Shown: piece by piece, positions 18,180 through 26,308 of the stretch
Position numbering within the stretch: the stretch's first letter is position 1
How the letters are laid out: every line of letters begins with the position of its first letter
Source of the DNA: Planctomyces sp. SH-PL62
GTDB taxonomy: Bacteria > Planctomycetota > Planctomycetia > Isosphaerales > Isosphaeraceae
Assembly: GCF_001610895.1 (NCBI RefSeq)
Contig: NZ_CP011273.1
Coordinates: 5,332,001-5,396,000 of the forward strand
DNA length: 64,000 nucleotides
Reading direction: 5' to 3'
The notes under the pieces: model-generated
What the model was told of the DNA's origin: nothing
Databases searched by the model: none
The model's input: the letters and a program-made list of their open reading frames with translations, nothing else
Program-made: the position numbers and the translations under genes

Positions 18180-19655
18180 TTACTGGCCGGCCTTGGGGAC
18201 GGCGTCCGCCGCCGGCTGGCCGGAGGAGCGGCCGGAGGTCGGCGGCGGGGTCGTGGAAACCTCGCCCGCGCCGACGCCCAGCATCTCGATCGCGTCGAAC
18301 GGGTCGACCGTGTTGTCGGCCTCGGCGGCCGCCAGCAGGTCCTTGAACGGCAGGGTGTCGGGGACCGGCTCGCCGAGCTGGCGGAGGACCCGGACGTACC
18401 GCTTGACGACCAGGCCGGTGTCCTTGCGGTTGAGGTCGTCCTCGCGATAGGTCGGGAAGTTCTTGAGGTTCTCGTTCCAGATGGTCAGGCCGTCGCGGAA
18501 CTTGCCCGCCGCCAGGGTGAAGTCGCCGGTCTTGTAGGCCTTGGTCCCCTCGTAGAAGAGCTGGCGGGCGGCCACCCCTTCGGAGGTCATCTCGGCCTGG
18601 CAGCGCTCCTTCCAGTAGCGGTAGTTCATCTGGTCGGCCCAGCGGTCGGTCCAGTACTGGGCGTTCTCGGTGAGGGTGCTGTACCGCTCCCGATTGGTGG
18701 CGTCGTCGAGGCGGACCTCGTCGCGGACCAGCTTGCCGTCGCGGAGGACCTCGTTGTGCGACATGAAGACGTGCGAGCCGAACTTGACCCACTCGTTGAG
18801 GGCCCGCGCCCACTCGTTCTTGGCGACCTCGCCGAAGGTGGCCTCGATCCCGGCCATGCTCATCTTCTCAAGCGCCGCGGCGTAGTGGGTCTGGGCGTGC
18901 GAGGGCATCGACCGGAAGGCGATGTCGTCGGCGCGGCCCTTGCGCTGCGGGGTCGGGTCGATGTACTGGATGTTCTCGGCCGTGCCGCCGCCGAGCCGCG
19001 CGCCCCCTTCGTCCACGAGCCGGACGGCCCGGCTGAACCAGCCGTAGCCGAGCTGGAAGTTGTCGCCGCGGACGACCTCCAGGCCGCTCTCGGGGTCGCG
19101 GTAGGTCTTGAACGCCTCGTCGTCGTCGTCGCGGAAGAGCCGACGGAGGATGATCGACTCGTCCGAGAAGCCGAGCTTGTGGTAGTAGAACCAGGCGGTG
19201 TCCCAGATCAGGTCGGGGGACCGCTGGTTGTTCTCCACGCCTTTCTGGACGAACTTGATCCCCTGCTTGATCCACTCGTACTTGTCTTCCGGGGCGTCCC
19301 ACTCGACCGAGACGTTGTAGGCCAGGTTCCAGCCCTGGAACGTCCAGATGGAGAGGAAGTGGGGCTGGAGCTTGGTGATCAGGTCGACGGTGGCCTTCAG
19401 GCGGTCCCAGTCGTGGTTCTTCTTGTAGTCCTCGGCCTGGATCCAGAGGTAGTTCGCGACGATGCCGCGGAACCCGCCCAGGAGGAACAGCTTCATCATG
19501 AAGCTGCCGGTGTCGATCTGGCCGATGGCGGCCTCGCCGAGGTCCTTCTCCACCTTCACCCGGTTGAGCCACTGGGTGTAGGGGTACATCGCGCTGAAGA
19601 GCAGCACGATGACCAGGCCGTAGATGATCTTCTTGGTCTGGTTCAGCGACCTCAT
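18180..19655 (-). CDS. Membrane-anchored helical-repeat protein coupled to ABC permease
   Basis: A 491-residue protein with an N-terminal membrane anchor (about 10-27, after a basic start) and a long extracytoplasmic region. That region is rich in aromatic and helical segments (FRGIVANYLWIQAEDYKKNHDWDRLKATVDLITKLQPHF), reminiscent of TPR-like repeats. A P/T/G-rich tail ends it. Relatives in planctomycetes carry only vague or misleading names; I cannot name a family with a known function. Its ATG overlaps the stop of the 806-residue permease by four bases (ATGA), so the two are made together and probably work together. The signature sequence suggests an adaptor or assembly factor for the exporter, which is inference. 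Confidence 0.7.
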   Translation of the reverse strand: MRSLNQTKKIIYGLVIVLLFSAMYPYTQWLNRVKVEKDLGEAAIGQIDTGSFMMKLFLLGGFRGIVANYLWIQAEDYKKNHDWDRLKATVDLITKLQPHFLSIWTFQGWNLAYNVSVEWDAPEDKYEWIKQGIKFVQKGVENNQRSPDLIWDTAWFYYHKLGFSDESIILRRLFRDDDDEAFKTYRDPESGLEVVRGDNFQLGYGWFSRAVRLVDEGGARLGGGTAENIQYIDPTPQRKGRADDIAFRSMPSHAQTHYAAALEKMSMAGIEATFGEVAKNEWARALNEWVKFGSHVFMSHNEVLRDGKLVRDEVRLDDATNRERYSTLTENAQYWTDRWADQMNYRYWKERCQAEMTSEGVAARQLFYEGTKAYKTGDFTLAAGKFRDGLTIWNENLKNFPTYREDDLNRKDTGLVVKRYVRVLRQLGEPVPDTLPFKDLLAAAEADNTVDPFDAIEMLGVGAGEVSTTPPPTSGRSSGQPAADAVPKAGQ

Positions 19656-22072
19656 GCGGCCACCTCGCGATTCTTGAGGATGAAGTATCCGGCGATGGAG
19701 AAGGGCAAGGCGTAGGCCACGGCCAGGAGCGTGTTGCCGACCATCAGCCGCCAGTCGACCGCGAAGCCGTCGGCCACCGTGTTGCTCACGTCCAGGACCT
19801 GGAAGTTGGGGACGACGTAGACCAGCATCGACATGATCGGCATGACCAGCGAGTCCAGCGTCTTGGCGACGACGACGCCCGCGGTGGGCGCCAGCTCGGA
19901 CATCTGGTTGTCATGCGTGACCAGCCGGATCAGCGACTCGAACGGCCCGCCCCCCAGGATCGCCTGGCGGGTGAAGTCGATCAGGAAGCCGAAGGCGAGC
20001 TGCCCGGCGATGAAGAAGGCGATCGTCGTCAAGAGGGCCACCGGCCAGCTCAGGAAGGTGCCGGCGAACACGCCGATGGCGGTCAGCACCATCGCCTGCA
20101 GCCAGATGCCGAACAGGCCCTTCATGTAGTTGCGGCCGAAGTTGCCGTTCTCGGAGAGCAGGTACAGGTCGCTCTCGGCCATCCCCAGGTACTGGGTCGG
20201 GCTGATGCAGCGGACCTCGATCTTGAGGTTGCCGAGCGAGCCGGTCAGGATCCCCGGGTCGATGTCTCGGCGGTTGGTGTAGTATTCCTTGATCGGGAAG
20301 ACGTCGGCGACCGAGGCGCCGGTCGAGGAGTTCGTGACCTCGATCTCGGCGTAGACCGGCTTGCCCGGCTCTCCCTTGGTCGTCCGGTAGATGTTGAACG
20401 TCATCTCGATCCGGAGCAAAGGCGCGTGCAGGGCGGCCGCCCCCGCGTCGTCGCCGGCGGCCTTCAGCTCGTCGGCGCGGGCGGAGAGCGACTCGAACTC
20501 GGCCCGGACGCGGTCCAGCTCCGTCTTGTTGCGGGCGATGGCCCCGTCGAGCCGGCTCACGTCCGCCGGGCTGGCCTCGGGCCGGGACTTCTCCTGCTCG
20601 GCCGCGACGATCTGGGCCTGCAGCTCCAGCATCCGGTTCTGCTCGCCCTCGACGGTCCCGCGGGGCAGGAACTGCTCCACGTCGATCCGGCGATCCAGCA
20701 TGACCGGCCGGTTGGGGGGCGAGAACGGGTCGGGGACGACGCCGTACCGCCAGATGGCCGTCGCCGGGGTCGCCCCTTCGATGTGGCTGCGGGGCTCCCG
20801 CATCGACTGCTCCTGGCCGACGTCGATCCCCATCGCGTGGGGCGTCCCCTTGGAGTCCAGGAACGACAGCGAGCCCTTGACCGGGACGCGGGCCGCCATC
20901 CGCGAGGCGAGCTGCTCGGCCTGCTCGTAAAGCTGATTGGCGTCGCGGGTCCGGCCGTCGGCCTCGGCCTTCTGGGCGGCGGCCGTGGTCCGGGCGATCT
21001 GCCCCTGGACGGTCCGCCACAGGTAGGCCAGGCTCACGCCGCCGAACAGGGCGACCAGGACGGTCACCAGCGCCATGAAGCCGAGCATCCGGCCCCAGAC
21101 GATCTCCAGGCGGCGGACCGGCTTGGTCACCACGGTGTAGATCGTCTGCTGCTGGATGTCGGCCGGCAGGCTGATCGGGGCGAGGATCGTCACCATCGAG
21201 GTCAACAGCAGCGAGCACAGCAGGGTCAGGGTGCCGACGTAGAGCCGCCCCATCTCCGCGGCCCGAGGGGGCTGCAGGAACCAGTGCGTGAACGCCAGGA
21301 CCATCCCGAAGACGATGATCACCACCCAGGGGGCCCACATCTTCCGGTTCGACTCATAGAGCGTGACCCGGCCGATCGCGTAGAGCCGACGGGCCCGGAC
21401 CGAGGCCAGCTCGGCCAGCAGCAGGCCCGCCACCCGGGCCAGCACCACGAAGCCCATGTAGGTCACGCTCAGCCGCGCGCCGTAGACGACGCCGTCGCGC
21501 CAGCTGCTGGTGGGGGAGCCGATGATCTGCGGCAGCAATTGGACGTTCGCCATGACCAGGCCGACGCCCAGGCCCAAAATGAACGCCAGGGCGATCCCGA
21601 CCAGCACGAGATAATCGACCCGCTTGCCCAGCCGGCCGATCGTCCGCCAGACGCCGATCAGCGCCCAGACTCCCAGGAAGAAGACCGCCGCGAAGCCCAT
21701 CAGGCTGGTCAGCGGGACCGAGGCGATCGTCGTCGCCTTGATCCACTTCTCCCCCTGGATCACCTGGACGAAGACGGTCAGGGGGATCAGGAGCAGGGCG
21801 GCCAGGCCGAGGTAGTCGTACCACTTGCCGACGCCGACGACCCGCTCCTTGACGGCGGTGATCACCCAGTAGCCGGTCCAGCCGATCAGGGAGAGCAGGC
21901 CCACGGCCTTGGTCCAGGTGAGCAGCCCCCCCAGCAGGCCGGGGAGCGAGAGCGAGGGCTCGCCGAAGAGGAAGAACCAGACGAGGGCGTTTTGCAGCGC
22001 CGGGGCGATATCGGGCGGCGGGGGGGTGGCCGCCTGCGCCCAGAAGAGGGGCCAACTCAGGAACGAGGACAT
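19652..22072 (-). CDS. ABC-2 type transporter permease with large extracytoplasmic insert
   Basis: An 806-residue membrane protein. Several membrane helices occupy the first ~360 residues (for example LIGWTGYWVITAVKERVVG and LYAIGRVTLYESNRKMWAPW). A soluble coiled-coil/beta insert follows at about 365-620, with heptad-like E/A/K stretches and ITNSSTGASVADVFPIKEY-like beta sequence. At least four more helices run to the C-terminus. GRVTLYE...N and TVVTKPVRRLEIVWGRMLG are typical of ABC-2 permeases of the NatB/GldF-like class. It lies 224 bases downstream of an ABC ATPase gene and is translationally coupled to the next gene. The substrate is unknown. Confidence 0.75.
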   Translation of the reverse strand: MSSFLSWPLFWAQAATPPPPDIAPALQNALVWFFLFGEPSLSLPGLLGGLLTWTKAVGLLSLIGWTGYWVITAVKERVVGVGKWYDYLGLAALLLIPLTVFVQVIQGEKWIKATTIASVPLTSLMGFAAVFFLGVWALIGVWRTIGRLGKRVDYLVLVGIALAFILGLGVGLVMANVQLLPQIIGSPTSSWRDGVVYGARLSVTYMGFVVLARVAGLLLAELASVRARRLYAIGRVTLYESNRKMWAPWVVIIVFGMVLAFTHWFLQPPRAAEMGRLYVGTLTLLCSLLLTSMVTILAPISLPADIQQQTIYTVVTKPVRRLEIVWGRMLGFMALVTVLVALFGGVSLAYLWRTVQGQIARTTAAAQKAEADGRTRDANQLYEQAEQLASRMAARVPVKGSLSFLDSKGTPHAMGIDVGQEQSMREPRSHIEGATPATAIWRYGVVPDPFSPPNRPVMLDRRIDVEQFLPRGTVEGEQNRMLELQAQIVAAEQEKSRPEASPADVSRLDGAIARNKTELDRVRAEFESLSARADELKAAGDDAGAAALHAPLLRIEMTFNIYRTTKGEPGKPVYAEIEVTNSSTGASVADVFPIKEYYTNRRDIDPGILTGSLGNLKIEVRCISPTQYLGMAESDLYLLSENGNFGRNYMKGLFGIWLQAMVLTAIGVFAGTFLSWPVALLTTIAFFIAGQLAFGFLIDFTRQAILGGGPFESLIRLVTHDNQMSELAPTAGVVVAKTLDSLVMPIMSMLVYVVPNFQVLDVSNTVADGFAVDWRLMVGNTLLAVAYALPFSIAGYFILKNREVAA

Positions 22073-22296
22073 CGGTGGGGTTGCTCCTCGGATGCCGGAC
22101 GGCGACCGCCCGGGGCTCGCGGCGAGGCTCCGCGGCCCGGAGGCCGGGCTCGTCGCCGAGCTTTCGCGATGACGGGGATGAATAAGGACCTTTAACGATC
22201 ACGACGAGGCCGGACGCGGGCGCGAGCGAGAGTCGGAAACCCGAGGGCGAGGGCCGCGCGGGGCGGCGCGTCGGCCCCCGCGCGTCGGGCTTCGGG

Positions 22297-23220
22297 TCAG
22301 GAGGGCTTGGAGGCCGACTCGACGACGGGCTGCGCGGCCGGCGCGGCGACCTTGCGGCGGCCCGGGTGCAGCTCGCTCTCGCGGACGATCCGCAGGAAGA
22401 GTTCTTCCAGCGTGGTGGTCGGGTTGTCGATCGTGATCTGCTCGCCGCCGTGGCGGGCGATGAGCTCGCGGATCTCCTGGAGCGCCTCGGGGGCGAGGTT
22501 GCGGGCCTTGATCTGGGTCACGTCCTGGACGGTCAGGAGGTCGGTGACCTTGCCCATCTCCTTCAGCTCGCCGCGGTGGAGGATCGCGATCCGGTCGCAG
22601 ATGTCCTGCATGTCGGCCAGCAGGTGGCCCGAGAGGACGACCGTCTTCCCCTGCTCGCGAAGCTCGCGGATCAGCTCCTTGATCTCGGCCGTGCCGATCG
22701 GGTCCAGGCCCGAGGTCGGCTCGTCGAGGAGGATCAGCTCGGGATTGTTGATCAGGGCCTGGGCCAGCCCGATCCGCCGCTGCATGCCCTTGGAGTACTC
22801 GCGGAGCTGGCGGTGCTTGGCGGCCGAGAGCCCCACCATGTCGATGAGCTGGCCGACCCGCTTCTTCCGCTCCGAGGAGGGCATCTTGAACAGCCGGCCG
22901 TAGAAGTGGAGCGTCTCCTCGGCGTTGAGGAACTTGTAGAGGTAGGTCTCCTCGGGCAGATAGCCGATCCGCTCGTTCTTGGAGACGTTGGAGGTGGGCT
23001 CGTTGAAGATCAGGGCGTCCCCTTCGGTCGGGAACAGCAGCCCCAGGAGGAGCTTGATCGTCGTCGTCTTGCCGGAGCCGTTGGGGCCCAGGAGTCCGAA
23101 GATCTCGCCGCGATGGACCTGGAGGTCAAGCGCCTTCAGCGCCTGGACCTTCGGCCTTCCCCAGAAGTCGCGATAAACCTTGGTCAGATTCCGCGTCTCG
23201 ATGATGACTTCGGAACTCAT
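22297..23220 (-). CDS. ABC transporter ATP-binding protein (ABC-2 exporter type)
   Basis: A 307-residue ATPase of the CcmA/NatA class. Walker A GPNGSGKT is at residues 45-52, the signature YSKGMQRR near 140 and Walker [14 protein letters not shown] near 160. The switch histidine region [17 protein letters not shown] lies near 200. A C-terminal ~90-residue extension ([26 protein letters not shown]) resembles the regulatory tail of these exporters. It should energise the ABC-2 permease encoded downstream. The start at [19 protein letters not shown] is the first Met and fits the domain border. A promoter candidate lies about 340 bases upstream. Confidence 0.92.
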   Translation of the reverse strand: MSSEVIIETRNLTKVYRDFWGRPKVQALKALDLQVHRGEIFGLLGPNGSGKTTTIKLLLGLLFPTEGDALIFNEPTSNVSKNERIGYLPEETYLYKFLNAEETLHFYGRLFKMPSSERKKRVGQLIDMVGLSAAKHRQLREYSKGMQRRIGLAQALINNPELILLDEPTSGLDPIGTAEIKELIRELREQGKTVVLSGHLLADMQDICDRIAILHRGELKEMGKVTDLLTVQDVTQIKARNLAPEALQEIRELIARHGGEQITIDNPTTTLEELFLRIVRESELHPGRRKVAAPAAQPVVESASKPS

Positions 23221-23678
23221 GTAAGACGGAGCCTCAACTCAGGTTGGAACTCGGAAATGCGGCGACGGATCGACGGCCGGGATGCGGGAGCCCTCAGCCG
23301 AGGCCGAAGTCGATGTCGGGAACGATCGATCGATTTACAAAATACCAGATGAAGACGAGCGAATGACCCGGCGGCCGTGTCTCGAAACACGGATCGGGGC
23401 GGAGCCCGGACGATCGCGCACGGGAGGCGCGGCGGTCGCGGGCCACGAAGGGCCGTCGCGTGCTGGTGCTACGACCCCTCGGGCCGAAAGGTTCGCGAGG
23501 TTTCCTCGACGACGCATTCGGCGCATCGCCAGGGGTCGCGACATCCGGATCACTCGATCGTAAAGAAATGCTAGGACGTTGGCAAGCACCGCACAAGGCG
23601 ACGCCCGTGCACCCCGGCCTGGGCCTGCACGGGCGGTCGAGCCGGGTCGCCGCGTCGCGACGGATCCGAGGGGCCGGA
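23221..23678. other. Intergenic region upstream of the ABC operon
   Basis: These 458 bases lie between the ABC ATPase start and the stop of the His-rich protein gene, both on the minus strand. They hold a promoter candidate (23557-23585) and an AT-richer patch around 23330-23350. I see no gene; the short open frames lack ribosome binding sites and domains. Confidence 0.5.
23557..23585 (-). promoter_or_regulatory. Candidate sigma-70-type promoter for the ABC operon
   Basis: On the minus strand TTGCCA (5 of 6 matches to TTGACA) and TACGAT (4 of 6 to TATAAT) are separated by exactly 17 bases. Transcription would start near 23550, giving a leader of about 330 bases before the ATPase gene. Confidence 0.4.
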
Positions 23679-24224
23679 TCAGGGGGTCAGGCCGGTGCCG
23701 CCGGAGGCGGGAAGGGGCGGGGCGTCGACCCGGCCGCGAAGCGTCGGCACGGGCGAGGTCGGCTGCGCGCCGTCCATCGAGGTGTAGGGCTGCACCGGGC
23801 TGGTCGACGAATCCTGCGGCATCCCCCCGGCCGGGTGGTCGCCCCCCGCCCCCGCGAACGGCAGGTAGCGCTGGCCGCGATTGACGTAGGGGTTGTAGTC
23901 GGTCCCGGGGAACATCTGCTCCGGGGGGACGGCGAAGTAGCGCGGGAAGTAGTAGTCGGCGGTGCGGTCGGCCCCCAGCGGCAGATAATGGCCGGGCGAG
24001 TACCAGCCGGCGTTGTGGGGCTCGCCGTTGGGGAACCCCCAGCCGTCGCCGGGGCCCGGGGGGAGGATCCAGCCGGCCGAACGTCCGTGGCCGCCGTGGC
24101 CGTGCGCATGGCCCCCTCGGGCGTGGTGATGGTGCACCCCCTGAACGCATCCCGCGCAGGAAGGCCCCTGTCCCACGCCGCCGACGGCCAGCGCCAATCC
24201 CAACGTCATGATCGCGGCGGTCAT
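23679..24224 (-). CDS. Secreted His/Gly-rich protein of unknown function
   Basis: A 181-residue exported protein. Start MTAAIMTLGLALAVGG is chosen because AAGGAGG sits at ideal spacing; an earlier in-frame start lacks one. A signal peptide of about 20 residues is followed by a CxxC (Cys23, Cys26). A histidine cluster comes next, with eight His between residues 31 and 46 in a His/Gly/Ala context. The remainder is P/G/Y-rich with repeated tyrosine-proline patches (GWYSPGHYLPLG, YYFPRYFAVPP). I do not recognise a domain. The His-rich stretch suggests binding of transition metals or a surface/matrix role. It diverges from trpG. Confidence 0.6.
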   Translation of the reverse strand: MTAAIMTLGLALAVGGVGQGPSCAGCVQGVHHHHARGGHAHGHGGHGRSAGWILPPGPGDGWGFPNGEPHNAGWYSPGHYLPLGADRTADYYFPRYFAVPPEQMFPGTDYNPYVNRGQRYLPFAGAGGDHPAGGMPQDSSTSPVQPYTSMDGAQPTSPVPTLRGRVDAPPLPASGGTGLTP

Positions 24225-24358
24225 CTTCGATCCTCCTTGTCGAAACCCGAGCAAGCGCGCGAACCCCCGCCTCCGGGCGAGACTCCAGAGGACTCTAGCA
24301 CGCGCCAGGGCCGCGAGCGGCGAATCCCGGTCGGCTTCTCTTCCCGGCGCCCGCCCTG

Positions 24359-24378
24359 GACGATACGATCGTCTCGTC
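24359..24378. promoter_or_regulatory. 20-bp near-perfect palindrome upstream of trpG/pabA
   Basis: A 20-base inverted repeat centred on ACGATCGT, with GACGA and TCGTC as its outer ends and a single mismatched pair, sits 41 bases before the start codon in the divergent gap. Its size and position fit a repressor operator, but nothing identifies the regulator. Confidence 0.35.
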
Positions 24379-24418
24379 GTTCGCGACCGAAACAGAACGC
24401 GCCGCGGAAGGTTCCGTC

Positions 24419-24994
24419 ATGATCCTGCTGATCGATAACTACGACTCCTTCACCTACAACCTCGTCCAGCGCCTGGGCGAGATCGACCCCGGCGTCGAAC
24501 TGGAGGTCGTCCGCAACGATCAGATCACGATCGAGGACGTGGCGTTCAGGAATCCGTCCCACCTGATCATCTCGCCGGGCCCCTGCACCCCCCTGGAGGC
24601 GGGGATCTCCAACGAGGTCATCCGTACCTTCGGCCCTCGGATCCCGCTGCTGGGCGTCTGCCTCGGACATCAGTGCATGGGCCACACCTTCGGCGCGAAG
24701 GTCGTCCGGGCGGAGCGGATCATGCACGGCAAGACCTCGATGATCCATCACGACGGGAAGGGCCTCTACAAAGGGGTCTCGAACCCGTTCCAGGCCACTC
24801 GCTACCACAGCCTGATCATCCAGCCGGACACCCTCCCCGACGAACTGGAAGTCGTCGCCCGGACCGAGGAGGGGGAGATCATGGGCGTGCGTCACAGGAC
24901 GTATCCGATGGAAGGGGTGCAGTACCACCCCGAGAGCTTCCTCACCCTCGAAGGGATCAAGCTCCTGCGGAACTTCCTGGAGCAGCGGGCATGA
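24419..24994 (+). CDS. Glutamine amidotransferase, anthranilate/aminodeoxychorismate synthase component II
   Basis: A 191-residue class I glutamine amidotransferase, starting MILLIDNYDSFTYNLVQ as TrpG and PabA do. The catalytic triad is visible: Cys81 in LLGVCLGHQ, and His170 with Glu172 in VQYHPESFLT. It supplies ammonia to chorismate in tryptophan or folate synthesis. Component I (TrpE/PabB) is not in the window, so TrpG and PabA cannot be separated. Many bacteria use one amphibolic subunit for both. GGAAGG precedes the ATG. The next gene, moeA, follows after 34 bases. Confidence 0.92.
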   Translation: MILLIDNYDSFTYNLVQRLGEIDPGVELEVVRNDQITIEDVAFRNPSHLIISPGPCTPLEAGISNEVIRTFGPRIPLLGVCLGHQCMGHTFGAKVVRAERIMHGKTSMIHHDGKGLYKGVSNPFQATRYHSLIIQPDTLPDELEVVARTEEGEIMGVRHRTYPMEGVQYHPESFLTLEGIKLLRNFLEQRA

Positions 24995-25028
24995 GCCGAC
25001 CCCGCGCCGGGCTCGGCGAGGCGACGTC

Positions 25029-26255
25029 ATGCTGAGGGTCCCCGAAGCGCTGGCGCGGGTCCTTGAACTCGCGGCCCCCTTGCCGGCCGTCGACCGCCCG
25101 TTGGAGGCGTCTCTCGACCGCTGGCTCGCCGACGACGTCTGGGCCGACGCCGACCAGCCGACGTTCGACAAGGCCGTGGTCGACGGCTTCGCGGTCCGTT
25201 TCGAGGACCTGGCCGAACTCCCCCGCCGCCTCCGCGTGGTCGAGACGATCCTCGCCGGCCAGGTTCCGACCCGCCCCCTGGCGTCGGGCGAGGCCGCCGA
25301 GATCACGACCGGGGCCCCCCTGCCGCCGAACGCCGACGCCGTGATCATGCACGAGCGGACGGATCGGGACGGCGAGTTCGTCGCGATCCGCCCCCAGGCG
25401 ATCAAGCCCGACATGAACCGGCTGGCGAGGGGCCGCGTCTACCGCTCGGGAGACCGCCTGCTGGCCGGCGGCGTCGTGCTCACCCCCGCGCGGATGGGCC
25501 TGCTGGCGGCGGTCGGGGCGAGCGTGGTCCGCGTCGTCCCTCCCCCCCGGGTCGCGATCGTCCCGACCGGGGACGAGCTGGTCGACTTCCGGGAGACGCC
25601 CGGACCGGGACGCATCCGAAACTCGAACGCGGTCATGCTCGAAGCCCTGGCGGCCCGCCGGGGCGCGGAGCCCTGGACCTCGCCGATCCTCCCCGACGAG
25701 CCGGAAGCCCTCCACGAAGGCCTGCGGCGGGCGCTCGAGGCCGACGTGGCGCTGGTGATCGGCGGGGTTTCGGCCGGACAGAAGGATCTCGTGCCGGGGA
25801 CGCTCCGGGCGCTCGGCGTGCGCGAGGTCTTCCACAAGGTCCGGCTCAAGCCGGGCAAGCCTCTCTGGTTCGGCGTCGGCCCCGCTCGCGACGGTCGGCC
25901 GCCGACGCTGGTCTTCGGGCTCCCCGGCAACCCGCTGAGCGGGCTGGTGAACTTCCTGCTCTTCGTCGCCCCGGCGCTCGACGTCCTCGAAGGCCGCCCC
26001 CCTCGCGGCGCGGGCGTCGTCCCGGCCCTCGCCGCGAAACGGCTGGAGCACGGGGGCGACCGAGCCACCTACCTGCCGGCCCGGATCGTGGGCGAGCCCC
26101 ACGGGCCTTCCGGCATGGCCGCCGTCGAGCCGATCGACTGGAGCGGCTCGGCCGACCTGGTCTCCGTGGTCCGGGCCGACGGCTTCCTGGTCCTCCCCGA
26201 CCACGAGACGACCGTCGAGCCCGGTGACGTCGTCGGTTTCCTCCCCCTGCATTAA
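25029..26255 (+). CDS. moeA: Molybdopterin molybdotransferase MoeA
   Basis: A 408-residue protein with the MoeA domain order. The N-terminal part has PTFDKAVVDGFAVR and TGAPLPPNADAVIMHE. The central MogA-like domain has VAIVPTGDELV, RIRNSNAVML and VIGGVSAGQKDLV. HKVRLKPGKPLWFG and GLPGNPLSGLVNF lead into the C-terminal beta barrel. It inserts molybdate into adenylylated molybdopterin to give molybdenum cofactor. No other moa/moe gene is close by. It is probably co-transcribed with the amidotransferase upstream and lnt downstream (53-base gap), a set with no obvious pathway link. Confidence 0.95.
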   Translation: MLRVPEALARVLELAAPLPAVDRPLEASLDRWLADDVWADADQPTFDKAVVDGFAVRFEDLAELPRRLRVVETILAGQVPTRPLASGEAAEITTGAPLPPNADAVIMHERTDRDGEFVAIRPQAIKPDMNRLARGRVYRSGDRLLAGGVVLTPARMGLLAAVGASVVRVVPPPRVAIVPTGDELVDFRETPGPGRIRNSNAVMLEALAARRGAEPWTSPILPDEPEALHEGLRRALEADVALVIGGVSAGQKDLVPGTLRALGVREVFHKVRLKPGKPLWFGVGPARDGRPPTLVFGLPGNPLSGLVNFLLFVAPALDVLEGRPPRGAGVVPALAAKRLEHGGDRATYLPARIVGEPHGPSGMAAVEPIDWSGSADLVSVVRADGFLVLPDHETTVEPGDVVGFLPLH

Positions 26256-26308
26256 AGGCCCGAGGCCGACCGCCTCGACGCCGCCGAACCGCCAGGAACG
26301 ACGCCGAC

